Program-made: the position numbers and the translations under genes
Notes under the pieces: model-generated
Database searches by the model: none
What the model saw: only the letters and a program-made list of their open reading frames with translations
What the model was told of the DNA's origin: nothing
DNA from: CAZEYI01 sp964422855
GTDB taxonomy: Bacteria; Patescibacteriota; Gracilibacteria; Absconditabacterales; Absconditicoccaceae
Reading direction: 5' to 3'
Assembly (NCBI GenBank): GCA_964422855.1
Contig: CAYRCS010000002.1
Span: forward strand, 1 to 63,032
DNA: 63,032 nt
In this document: in pieces, positions 34,249-46,051 of the stretch
Layout: the number at the start of each line of letters is the position of its first letter
Numbering within the stretch: position 1 is the first letter of the stretch

Positions 34249-34835
34249 GCGATTTGTTTTCTGAGTAAAAGATACTGCTGTACATGCGGCAAGAGCTCTT
34301 CAAAATTAGTCGCTGCAAACATATTTTGGATAGTTAATAATTGCTGTTCTAACAACAAGATATGATCATCAACGATCTGTGGTTGTTCGATGATTTGCTG
34401 CAAGAGACCAAGTTGGTAGTTCAATTCATTTCTGTATGGATTGACATAATAATACAAGAATTTTTGCATCTTAGCAAAGAGCTGTTGTTCAAATGATAAC
34501 ATACTATTCTGGATTGCTTTTTTGAGATTGTATGTCGTATAAAACTCGGTTCTCAACTCATCTCTTACTGAAAATCGATAGTCTCTGTCGTTTTCATAAT
34601 TATTTATATATGCCTGGACATAGAGGATTTCGTTTGCGAGTTTTTTGAGTTGGCGTTGATAGTCGGCGATATATATCTTACATAAAATATTCTCCTCCTT
34701 TTGGAATGTTACACGCACCTGTGTGTCAGTAACGATACAGTACATCTTGCTATCATAAAATCATCCTTGCACATCTACTATGTTTGCAATCGTTGCGATC
34801 GTGATCACTATAGCTGCTTTATATCGATGTTTCAT
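34230..34835 (-). CDS. Secreted coiled-coil hypothetical protein
   Basis: The frame gives 201 residues from ATG 34835. The N-terminus is a signal peptide or anchor (KHRYKAAIVITIATIANIV). The mature part is long and helical with heptad-like patterns (LKKLANEILYVQAYINNYE, LNYQLGLLQQIIEQPQIV). No family was recognised. It overlaps holA by 17 bases upstream and the racemase-like gene by 19 bases downstream, so the three are one operon. Confidence 0.78.
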
Positions 34836-35823
34836 ACTGATCGGCGTGCATACTATATAAGAGTTTTTTGACCTGGAGTCGGAATATCGTGTCTGGGAGT
34901 TTACCTGTTTTGATAGACAGGTCAAGGTCTACTAATCATCTCACGACGTTTTTGAGTTCTGCTTCGTGTGCTTGGAGTACTTTGATCTTACCAAGCGCCT
35001 TGGATATTGCGAAAGGTGGATATCAGAGTTTGCTGGCGAGTTCTTTACTATCCTTGATCCCCTGCGCATACTGATCGAGTATAAACACATACATCTTGAG
35101 CGTCCAATACAATGCCCCCAATGTCTGATTTCGATCACCCGATTCTTCGTGTATATGATCTACCAAGTGTAATGCACCCGGCATATCAGTAAACATTTTG
35201 TCAAAAAGATCAAAGACGCTATGCTCAGTCTGACCATAGCATATCTGATCTATAGCTGCGGCATCAATCGCTTTGCCTGTCGCCTGTGATCGGGTAAGGA
35301 GCTTATCGCATTCGTGAGAGAGATGATAAGCATCGCTTCATAATTTTTCGATCATATAAGTCAGTGTTGCGTCATCTATTGTAGTGCTTTGTAATTGTTG
35401 TTTAATGAAATTTTTGAGTGCTACCGAACTCAGTTTTTTGAATTCTTTGACTTGTGCATTGGCGAGGAGAAATTTGGTAAATTTGGTCCTTTTGTCTGGC
35501 ACGGGACTGGTGAATACAAGCAAAGTATCTGGCCCTATCTGGCCAGCCATAGCCATCATATCATTGACAAACTTTTCGGATGCTTGGTCTATCTTATCGG
35601 TGGTGCTCGTGGGAAGATTGTTGATGATGATAAGTTTTTTGTCTACAAATAATCCACCTGCAAAAATTGCCTGCTGCGCAAGTGCTGGCTCTCGTTCGGG
35701 GAAAGAAAAAGAAAAAACAGTATCTGGACCATATTTTTCCAGAAATCCCTGTCTCCATCTATGCAATTCTTGGTGCAAGAGATAGACTTCTTCGCCTGTA
35801 AATAGAAATATATTGTTGAACAT
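34819..35823 (-). CDS. holA: DNA polymerase III delta subunit
   Basis: The 334-residue protein begins with the delta-subunit pattern NNIFLFTGEEVYLLHQEL, then EPALAQQAIFAGGLFVDKKLI, shown by its key part GGLFVDKKLIIINNLP, and DTLLVFTSPVPDKRTKF. The C-terminal region has the helical YHLSHECDKLL and GALYWTLKMYVFILDQ, followed by LGYPPFAISKAL, matching the collar domain. HolA opens the sliding clamp in the clamp loader. Length is normal. One UGA-Gly precedes SDAYHLS. Confidence 0.88.
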
Positions 35824-35883
35824 ACGAACAATCTACTAAACACCAATGTGTATAGTTATATGGGCAAAAATTGCAATCGTGGA

Positions 35884-36258
35884 TTATTTTGATGACCTCT
35901 TTCTAGGCGCAGTCAGTGTTTCAAAAATTTCCTTGTGAAAATCAGGAATCTTGTCTGGATTTTCTTTGTAGAATTTGAGCAATCGCCTATCAGGATTGCC
36001 TTTGTCGTCATCTGATCATACATATTGGCCATATCCAATAAAATCAAATCTATCTCTATCTACTTCTGTTAGGGATGATGTGGCCTCCTCTGGGGACAAT
36101 ATTTCCCCATCTAGAATATAATATTGTGCCGGTCTTTCTTCAAACATAAAACGGATACTATTGCTCAACATACTCACATGTGATTCGCTCTTTGACTTCC
36201 ATAAATAACACATACCTCTGCTTTTTTCATCTGACGTTAATCATTTTATTTTTGCCAT
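35884..36258 (-). CDS. Hypothetical protein upstream of holA
   Basis: The 124-residue protein starts at ATG 36258 (MAKIKGLTSDEKSRG, Gly from UGA). It is soluble and charged, with segments IRFMFEERPAQYYILDGE, RDRFDFIGYGQYVG and a basic tail PRKRSSK. No family was recognised. It is 60 bases before holA on the same strand and may be its first operon gene. Confidence 0.72.
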
Positions 36259-36381
36259 AGAATATCATGCAGCATTAAATGTTTTTTATTATAATTATTT
36301 TTACATAAAAGTCAATACAAGCTGCGTGGACTATGGGCTACTTTTCCGTATACATAGACAGATATTTACCTCTATGATGAT

Positions 36382-38175
36382 ATGAAATTACTGCGATATG
36401 TGGATAGGCTTGTAGCAAAAATCGCACTAGCTGCAATACGAGTCTATCAAAAAACCTTGTCTCCCGACAAAGGAATCGTATCCTGGTGGTTGAAATGACG
36501 CATCTGTGTGCATGAGCCACACTGTAGCGAATATGGCAGACAGTGCTTCCAAAGATATGGTTTTGTCAGATCATTGTTCCCAGTCGCTGACAGAGTTTTA
36601 CACTGCACTTGATGAATGCACAAGATATATGATCCCGTATCGTACAACATAGTTTTCTTCTCGTCTGCTCCGATCGGTGCACCTTTTTTGGAAGCACTAG
36701 TCAAGGATGATAGATTTGATGTAACAGGAGTTGTCACTATGCCTGACGCTCCAGCTGGGAGAGGTATGAAGATGCAAGAAAATGTGATTAAAACAACAGC
36801 AAAAAAACTGTGTGTCACGAAACATAAAATGAAAATTATCCTCTTACATGGATTTGCAGGCAAAAATCATTGATGACGAAAAGACGAACTCAAACAATGG
36901 TGTGAGAAAAATAATGTAGAATTTTTTGCTCCAGAACTGCAATCTAACCTCAAACCAAACTTGGATATACAACTCCAACAATTGATTGAACTATATGGTA
37001 ATATAATAGATGAGAATACCATAATAATCTGACATAGTTTATGAGGAACTTTGGCAGCACACTTTGTTGCAAGAAGCAATAAAAAAATCAACAAACTTAT
37101 ATGTGTTGCGCCAGCCAATCCTACACAACAATTTGATAGCATCAATGATCCTATCGTTGTACTCAACAATACGTGATTGAGACAATATGTTGATGAAGCT
37201 ATCGATTATGACAAAATAGCAACACTCACAAATCAACACACCATCTATCTCTCAGACAATGATGCATATATTCCTTATGCAAAAACCCAGGCATATTTTA
37301 TAGAACATGCCCCCACCGCAATCATAGAAACATATGTTGCTCATGGACATTTCAGTAGTGGCGAATTCAAAAATTTCCCTGCACTTATAAACGATCTAGA
37401 CTCTGTAATTCCAACTCCAAATGACGATAACTTTATACAAACTCCAGAAAAAATACGCCCCGACAAATCTGAGGAAGGCAAAGAGTTTGTAGCGTGGCTA
37501 CAGTCCAAAAAACCAGATTATATCGTCGTGATTGCCTATGGCAAAATTATTCCACAAGCGATTCTCGATATCCCACTCGTAGCACCGATCAACGTGCATG
37601 GTTCGCTCTTGCCTAAGTATCGCGGTGCTTCACCTATCCAATCGGTGTTTCTCCATAACGAAAAAGAAACCTGAATTACCATCATGAAAATGGCAGCGAG
37701 TCTCGATACCGGCGATATGGTCGCGATACAAAAATTTCCTATCAAATTTGAACGAACAACGAGAAATGTTATCGAAAAAATGCAGGAAGTTGGTCCAGAT
37801 TTTCTCACTGATACCTTGCGAAAATTGGGCAAGTGAATGTATGGCTATGAAAAACAAGATGATAGCAAAGCAACGGTATGTGGCAAGATAGAAAAAGAAT
37901 CCGGAGAGATCAATCCACGAAAAGATAACATCGCAGATATATATGCAAAGTATAGAGCTTACGCGATGTGGCCAAAGATTTATTTTGTGCATAAAGAGAA
38001 GAGATTTGTGGTAGAAGAGTTGGTTCTTGATGAAGATTTGTATAGTAAAAACATACAACAAACTCTTTTTACAGCAGATAAAAAACTCCATCCAGCGGTC
38101 AAAAATATAGTACTCAAACCTGAGGGTAAAAAATGAGTTTCCTGGACTGATTTTATAAATAGCTATCTGCAATAA
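36382..38175 (+). CDS. YidD - Fmt fusion with a serine hydrolase inserted in the Fmt domain
   Basis: One unbroken code-25 frame of 597 residues contains three modules. Residues 1-83 are YidD (VYQKTLSPDKG, CSEYGRQCFQRYGF, ending GGMHKIYDPV). From residue 87 comes methionyl-tRNA formyltransferase (YNIVFFSSAPIGAPFLEAL, TMPDAPAGRGMKMQ). At about 147 it is broken by an RBBP9/YdeN-like alpha/beta hydrolase (MKIILLHGF at 150, elbow GHSLGG with Ser219, D292, H323). Fmt resumes near 343 (IQTPEKIR) with INVHGSLLPKYRG (N404, H406) and LDTGDM (D442), which keep the spacing of the E. coli Asn-His-Asp site. Fmt formylates initiator Met-tRNA; YidD aids membrane insertion. Internal starts (ATG 36616, 36829) could give shorter forms. 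Confidence 0.88.
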
Positions 38176-38227
38176 GGTACCTATATATAATTTCTTGCTT
38201 TCCCACATATGATAGGTATAGACAGTC

Positions 38228-39079
38228 ATGTTTATACTTTTTTTGATTATGTCGATACTGTGATATATCATATTATTTATCCTAGGAGCTTGCTTCTGAT
38301 CTTTTGGTGGGGTCTTGCTCCAGAGATTGGAAAATTTTGGTGTACGTGGCCTCAAAGATGTTGTATTTGGCCGTTCTAAGTGTGATCACACTGGTAAGAC
38401 ATTGCGTTGGTTTGAACTGATACCTATCGTCAGCTATCTACTCCAAAAAGGGAAATCGCGTCATACTGGAGAATTGCTTACCAAGGATTACCTCTGGTTA
38501 GAAATAGGCAGTGGCTTGATTTTTGTGATCACCTCATTATTTACACAAACAAACGATTTGCATATACTCACCTATCATCTGATCTTTAACTGGCTTCTCT
38601 TCTTATTGGCCTGGTATGATATGAAGCATCAATTTCTCCACACTCCTATATGGGCAATTGCACTTGTCTGGCAAGCATTGATGGGAGTGCAATATATAGA
38701 ACAAAGTATTATTTGAAGCATCTTATTTGGTTTGGTATTTGGGATCATCTGGCTGTTCGCACGTTGGTACGCCAAAGTACATTATAAGCAGAATGAATGA
38801 TTTGGTAGCGGTGATGTCTTGTTGGCATTTGTCCTATGAGCCACTATTCCAAACATATTTGCGATATATGGGATACCTTTTTCTGCACAGACTTTGGTGG
38901 GCGCTTTGGTAGGGTTCTTATGTATCAGCAGCATACTCTGACTTATCTATGCGCTCATATGCTATATCATATCTCGCACCAGAGTGGTGTTTATCCCTTT
39001 CTTGCCAGCGATGATACTGGCATATTGGATACTCCTGTATCAGGGAGAGATGCTTTTACGTTTTGTACTTGGTAACTAA
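38228..39079 (+). CDS. Type IV prepilin peptidase-like protein
   Basis: The 283-residue membrane protein has the A24 aspartyl prepilin peptidase layout: an N-terminal helix with LGACFGSFGGVLLQRLE, a cytosolic loop, then LLAWYDMKHQFLH (first Asp) and NEGFGSGDVLLAF (GxGD motif, second Asp). The loop has CDHTGKTLRWFELIPIVSYL, shown by its parts CDHTGK and FELIPIVSYL, and SRHTG where the family normally has two CxxC zinc pairs; only one Cys remains. It would process type IV pilin or pseudopilin leaders. A start upstream of 38228 is unlikely. Its stop overlaps the next ATG. Confidence 0.85.
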
Positions 39080-39951
39080 TGAGAAAATATATAGTCCATA
39101 CTCTGACCCTTCTGAGCTATGTCGCAAGCATATACTATCTCTTTGTGGACTTCAAGATTCGAATCTGAGTAGCAGCGATGGTAGTGTTTTTTGTGTTATA
39201 TCATCTGACAATACTCGATACGCCACATTTTCATAGCAAATATGCAGGCAAGATATTTTTGGGGATAGTGATCCTATGAAGCGCTGCTGCGATATTGTTG
39301 TGATATGACTGGACGACCTCGGTAGCCTTGGCTCTTTTGCATATCGGTATCCGATTTGTGGGCAATGCCATCTATGAATCCATCGATAAACATGTGTCTT
39401 TCCTTATCTGGGATTTTAATCTGAGTGGATTGGGGATACGGACTATGTGTATCACATTCGTTCCACTTATCCTTGGTATCGGTATGTTGCATACTATACC
39501 GGTGGACTGCAGCAGTATTCGTTTTGACCAACTCACTAATTATATCGAATCTAAATACAAACTCAGCGAACCTGTAGATGAAAAAGTTGATCTCGTGGGC
39601 GCCTTGGGGAAAACCCTTGATACACTCGATGCCGGGGAAAGTCAGTGAATGGCGTACCTTCTTTCCGAACTCAATGTCCTCAAAAACCAAACGCTCAATC
39701 AGATATTAAATGATAGAGCAAATGTGCAAGGACAGGTTTGTAATTCTATTATTACTGAAGCGAACACAAGATTGCAGCAACCATGATTTCAAGTGTCTGC
39801 TATATTCTTACTCTTCATCGTTGTGTATCCAGTCATGTGAATTATCATGCTCTTAGCCAGCACCATTGGGACTATCCTCTTGAGTTTCCTTCTGCGAATT
39901 GGTGTGTACAAAAAAAGCTTGGAACCAGTCCAAGCCGAGAGAATTGTATAA
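39079..39951 (+). CDS. Hypothetical polytopic membrane protein
   Basis: The 290-residue protein has about five N-terminal hydrophobic helices, a soluble helical region (CSSIRFDQLTNYIESKYKL, VGALGKTLDTLDAGESQ), and two C-terminal helices (FQVSAIFLLFIVVYPVGI; STIGTILLSFLLRI). It is coupled by TAATG overlap to the prepilin peptidase, so a role in pilus or pseudopilus biogenesis is possible, but no family was recognised. Confidence 0.75.
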
Positions 39952-39959
39952 TGGTATCA

Positions 39960-40544
39960 CTACTCTAAGTCCTCAAAGATCCTGCTAATTTCAGGGTCTT
40001 TTTGGTTCATATATTTGCTTCATTTTCTCTGATCATAGGGCACATCTACCGTACCCAATACAGTTTCAAAAGCAAACTGCCCAAACCTCATGCCTGGGTA
40101 GAGCTTGATAGGTACTTCATTGATATTTGTGATTTCTAGTGTGATCGTACCTTGAAATCCTGGATCGATAAATCCAGCTGTAGAATGGATGATAATACCT
40201 AGTCTCCCTAGTGAACTTCTTCATTCACATCTAGCTACTAAATCATAAGGAACACGAATATTTTCCATAGTCACTCCAAGCACAAACTGTCCTGGATGGA
40301 GCATAAAAAAATCTCACGGAGCCACAACGTGTGTTTCTATCATACCATCAATACTATGTATATCATGTGGATCGATAGATGCTATTTTTGACTTCGTATA
40401 TACTTTGAATGTATTGCCGAGTCTAAAATCAACACTTGAAGGTCAAATTCGTTTCAAAATATCAAAATCATCTTCTGTTGTGATTATTATATTACCTTCT
40501 GCAAGGCGTTTTTTGATCTGAGAATCCGAGAGAATCATAGTCAT
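39960..40544 (-). CDS. dcd: dCTP deaminase
   Basis: The 194-residue protein starts MTMILSDSQIKKRLAEG and has the family core: IGPSSVDFRLGN, FVLGVTMENIRVP, CEGRSSLGRLGI, HSTAGFIDPGFQGTITLEI and GMRFGQFAFE. The Gly in CEGRSS is UGA and is part of the conserved substrate loop. The enzyme makes dUTP from dCTP (some members also hydrolyse it to dUMP), feeding dTMP synthesis, which fits the anaerobic RNR in the same window. It converges with the membrane protein gene, 8 bases between stops. Nothing between was read as a terminator. Confidence 0.95.
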
Positions 40545-40566
40545 GTATGAAAACAAAATGGCTATT

Positions 40567-40639
40567 AGCCACGAAACGGGATTGAACCGTCGACCTCACC
40601 CTTACCATGGGTGCGCTCTACCGACTGAGCTACCGCGGC
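40567..40639 (-). tRNA. tRNA-Thr (GGT anticodon)
   Basis: The minus-strand sequence folds as a cloverleaf: acceptor GCCGCGG/TCGTGGC with two G-T pairs, D arm GCTC...GAGC, anticodon stem CACCC/GGGTG with loop ATGGTAA (anticodon GGT), and T arm GACGG-TTCAATC-CCGTT. CCA is not encoded. Confidence 0.95.
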
Positions 40640-40818
40640 AGTGGAGCTCAATGTAGCGTTATCCTCTTTTTTTGCAATCCAAAAAAAGCCACATCACATA
40701 TTATATCATTATTTTTGTTTTTTGGTGGTTTAAGTCACCTAGTATATGACACTGACTTGTATGTTTTTGCCCTGAGGGGTACAATTATTGTTGAGTATTT
40801 TATAGCATTCTGATCCCC

Positions 40819-43800
40819 ATGGCTAGGATAATATCACAAGAGCTAGATCCCAATGACAAACTAAACAATCTACTTGCTGGAGACAATGTCGAAAACAAAA
40901 AGAGGAATGTAGACGGGACTATCGAAGACGTCAAACGAGACTCTATTATGGAGGAAGCTTATTCTGATGTTATCAAAAATGAGGGCTTTCAAAGAGAAGC
41001 TACTGCTATATATAAGACTGAAGGGAAACGAGATTTTGATAAAACCGGACCAGGTAGTTTGGATGATCTTTTTGATAAGTATTTATTTAATAGTGATTTG
41101 TATAAAAATTTATCTTTAGAAAAAACAGCCGAACTACAGACATTAGCATCGATTACATGACTAGAGTTGGATATACTTAAGAGCAATATAGATGCAATTA
41201 AGAAAGATCTTGAAAATATAGACTTAAATAATAGCGATCGAGCGGTATTTAATACTATCCAAGAAATAGCAAATAAAAAAGTAGCAAATACTAACAATAC
41301 AAGTGGGCAACGCAATGGGATAAATAACCCTGGTGGTGCATGATCAGGAACCGGAACAAACGGTGAACGCAATGGGATAGTTGGACCAAAATGATCTGGT
41401 GATGGCTCTTCTGATGTTGATGGTCGTGAAAATACAAAAGTAACGTATCATGATGAGAAAAATCCTGACGGTAGCTTAAAGATAGGAACTACTAGTTTTG
41501 GTAACAAATCAACAGACAAATGACACGATGAATATGAATTGGGCAAATATGGAGCTGGAGATGGACGCTATGGTGTGATTGATTATGCTTCTGGTTTTGT
41601 TTCTAAAAGCCAAGAAAAAAATAATAAGAAAAATGATGATGAAGATGGATTCGATCCTACTGCCGACAAAAAATTGAAATATAAGAATAAAGAAATAGAA
41701 TATAGAGACAAAAACAAACAAGTACACAAAGCAGTACTTACTATTATGAAGGATTTCAAAAAAATCGATAAAAATGGTGAGGAAGGAGAACTTGCAATGA
41801 AAGATGTAAGATGATTGGATTGGACCAAGATACCAGATATCCTCTATCTTATCACCAGAGACGATAAGATGAAACAACACAATGAAGAATATGATGATGA
41901 CGAGAAGACTGGCAATGATCTTAGTGCTTGGAAAAAATTTGTTAATGATAGTAACGATGGTATCAGCATTACTCCTGATAAAGAAAAAGAATTTAGAAGG
42001 CTCCTCAAAGGCATAGACTACAAATGAGCAAATATCAACAAGCTCATCTCTTTGCTCAATATGTTTAGCAACATAGACACTATACCATATATCAACAAGA
42101 TCATCGATATAGGTAGCAGAAAAGGTAAATCTGGTAGAATGCAGCTTATAGAGACTTCTAATGTGAGCAAGCTTATAGGTAATGTCACCGCAACAGAAGA
42201 AAGCGACGAAGAAGTATTCAAATGAGATACGTGGAAAACAACAGTAAAAGATACGTGGTTATGAGATAATGCAGACAAGACATCCATGAATGATGATATC
42301 GAAACTATAGAAAAAACATGAAACTTCTTTGCATTTGTGTCAGATCTCAACAATGATGGAAGAGTCGACCAATACGATGTAGGATCTAGTATGACTGGGT
42401 TCGCATTCCACAATATGTTGCTATCTATATGTGATGTAAAAAAAGATGGTGAAAAGTTTGAAATCGTAAACTGACCACAGACATCTACTGTCCTCAGAAA
42501 CATGCTTGAAAAAGCCTATAGTATATCACATAACGTCAATCTCCAGAAGGAGATAAAATCATTGCTTGATAGCAATGACTTCCTCCATACATATCATGTC
42601 TTTGAGCTCATCAAAAAATACCCGGAGATCAAGCCATATATGATCTATGACATACAGGCCGAAACAGAATATTCACAAAAAAATCGTAAGATCAAAAATA
42701 CTTATGAAGCATACAACCCTGATGCTGCCAATAGTTTACTATGAGACAAAAATACTGATCCTATAGATGATTACTTCACTGGGGAAGCCATCAAAAATGC
42801 AATGGGCGATTTGCATAAGACAAGTATCGATAAGCTCAAAGCTATAGCAAATGCAGAATGAATCACTCTCAATCGTAAAGTGGATGTCGATGTAATCAAG
42901 GCTCTAAATGTCTTAGTATCGACCTTGTTTATGAATTTTGGGCCGCTTATGAGAGCGATGCAATATGATCGATTGCAATCAAATCAAAATGATCCAGCAC
43001 ATGCAATGCAGTACAACTATGGTAACTCACAACTTGCTATAGAATGAAAGATACCTTTGAGCAAAGAAGATCTGCAAAGACCATGGAATGGCCAAGAAAG
43101 CAAAGAATTCATCAAGTCTGCTGGTTTCAAAAAATGGTTACAAACTACCTCTATCAATCCAATGTTGGGAATTTCAACGTATGCTGATGCCGAGGGCAAT
43201 ATGAAACCATCTCCTGTACTAGGTATTGGTATATCTTTTGATAAGACAAAACTTGATCCTAGCCAAAAGCGAGAGCATCACTTTACACAAGTAGGTGTTG
43301 CCTTTGATGTAATGGATATGCAACTTTTTGCAGGGCTCAACTGATCAAATGTACGACAAGTAAATCATGATAAACTCAAAGATAATTTGGATACACGCAA
43401 ACCATATGTGAAGTGATTGGGTATGCAGTATGGTGTTGGTGGGGCGCTTGATATCAAAAACCCACTCCAGTCTGGACTCTTTGCAAATGTATGACCACTC
43501 TATCAAGTAGATCACCTTGCAGGACTAGACCAGGTGAGTAGAAATTTTGAAACATTCTTGAGTCCATTTACTAAGAATATAGATGCGAAATTTCTCAATG
43601 CCAAACTCACAAACGATTCGGATCGAAACAAGTTGTATATAGATTTAGAAAATACATATCTAGACGCATTCCCTGCAAAATATAAAGAACCAAAATATTT
43701 GCATCTTACAGAAAACGCTATCCATATGTTTGTCTGACATCTCCAAGAGCACAGATTGTTGGAAAATCTTGGAAAACATACTGACCTCAGCGTATCTGAT

Positions 43801-46029
43801 AAACAAAAAATAGTCCAAGCGTTTATGGGGCAACGTATTGATGGATTTGTGAGTACCTTGTATCAAGCAGAACTTGCAAAACTCAATACCAAATGACTCA
43901 AACTATCTGCTATAGGAGCCAAAATTGGGGCAAATCTTACTGTCGAGAGCCTCCTTCAAGGTGGTCCTATAGGAGTTTTATTTAGTGCTAATTTGAAGTT
44001 TTCTGCACACAATGAAATCTATGGTGACGATCCACATGATATCAATAGCGTGAGTAAACAACTCGATTATGGTGCTGGTATGAAGTCACTTAATCTTGCT
44101 CCAGGCATGAGCTTGGAAGTAGTCGCAAATAAACTCGAAAAAGCTTTTGCTATCAATGGACTTGCTATCGAAGCTAATGAAACTGATGGCACACTTACCT
44201 TTACCAATGAAAATGGTTGAAGTGTCCTAGATTTATTGCATCTATACTATACCGACGAAGCGTTTAAAAACGCAGGATTTACCTTTGATGGTGAAACTCT
44301 CGTCGTAGGTAATGTGGGTACTATAGGCATAGCAAATGTACTCAAATGAATGTCCAAATCACACTATCTTATCTTGGGATCTGATAAGATGTTTGAGTGC
44401 TTAGAACATGATAAATATACTGAAAAGAAATGATCCAAAAAATGAGAAAAATCTACTTTTGAACGAAAACCATTGCAACCAAAAGATAAAGAAGGCGAAG
44501 CAATCGATGCAAGTGGCATCACTGGTATGAAATCTGAAAAAATGCCAGTCTTACCTACTCTTGATGAAATCAAGAAACAGGTTAATACGCTCGGCGCTTG
44601 ACCTGAAGCAGACATAACTCCATATCTCAAATGAGTGAGTACGCAAGGAGAATTATTGCTCAATATTCTTGACTCTAAGAAAACAAATGTCTCATATACA
44701 CAGTGAGAATACCGCGTACCTGCTAATGGTACTTTGTCGTTTGTTAAAGATAAAGCATGAAGCATTGAAGTCAAATATGTATCTGGGCCAAATGATAAAC
44801 TTGTGATCAAACATAAGACTCTAATTTCTAATGAAGCTCCTAAGACTATAATAGACAAGACTGAAACAGTAAAAATCAATCTAGACGCAAAAGAACTGTT
44901 TGCCAATGCAAGAAAAATACTCGATGATAATAAGAATAAGGAGCTGATCAAGACATTTGATAATGTCAGTAAAGATATAGTTCTTGGCTTCTTAGCTGCG
45001 GCTAAAAATCTAGATGGTAATGGTATCGATCACCAAGATTATGTCAGTGCATTAAATGCTATAAAAGATAAACTTACAAAACATGTAAATAACAAAGATT
45101 TTACTACTCTCTTAGAAAACACTAAGGATGAAGAGTTGGTATACATCGTCAATAGACTCAAAGCTATCTTTGCAGAAAATTATCTCTTTAAGTCTGCTGC
45201 AGATGTACAGAAAGTTTTGAAAGATAGATGAAATACATACAAAACTATCGTATGACCGTCTGGTGGATTTATACCTAATGAGATCTCCGATATTAGAGAA
45301 TGATTCAAGAAAAATTCTACATGATCTACCAAAATATCCGAATGGCCAAATCTTCTATGATATACTGCTTGGTATAGAAACTGAGGTAAAGCTAAGAACG
45401 CACGATGATATTCTTCTACAGCTTATGGGCATACAAATGTACTCGATGGATTTATCAAAGAGATCCCTGACAAGAAGCAAACACAACAGTGGATGATCGA
45501 TGGATTGAGACGTGACCAAAGAAATTTGGATATCATGGCAAAAACTATCAACAAATCTCTCTCTGGGAAAGGCATTACAATCACTGCTAATAATCTCCTA
45601 GAGATCTTGGAAAAATGAGAGACATCTATTGACAAAACCAATAAAATACTTAAACTAAATGTTAAGTGGTATTTCTACCTACTCGGAGAATGTGCAAATG
45701 AGTCAGTTTGACTTGCTCTAGACGGGGATGCTACTATAGAAACAACGAAGCCAGATGATGACAGTAAATACGATATCAAAGAAACATCTATCACACCTAC
45801 AGAAAAAACTGGATACAAACTCACTGCATCCAAGACTACCAAGACCATCGATATGGACGTCAAAGGCAAGAAGTGAGATATCAACTTCGTAGGCCAAGGT
45901 GGCGTGCAAGTCGGTGGATGGGGTGAAAAATGATGACAGTGAAATGAAGAAGAAGGTGGCGGACAGTGAACTACCGAAGGAACCGAAACAGATGGCGGTG
46001 GCCAAGGAACAAGTGAAGGTGGTGGATAA
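40819..46029 (+). CDS. Giant 1736-residue protein of unknown function
   Basis: One code-25 frame spans 5.2 kb with dozens of UGA-Gly. There is no N-terminal signal peptide; it starts MARIISQELDPNDKLNNLLAG. The chain is hydrophilic and Lys/Asp-rich. Visible elements are EF-hand-like loops DLNNDGRVDQYD (from residue 509) and NLDGNGIDHQDY (about 1397), a Gly-rich turn region NPGGAGSGTGTNGERNG (about 175-195), repeated beta-like blocks near residues 770-900 (MLGISTYADAEGNMKPSPVL, VGVAFDVMDMQLFAGLNG) and an acidic Gly-rich tail. No family was recognised. It lies 22 bases before a second giant gene encoding a secreted surface protein, so they probably act together at the cell surface, by an unseen export route, or in the cytoplasm as a scaffold. 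Confidence 0.85.
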
Positions 46030-46051
46030 AAATATATCTTTATACTATGCA

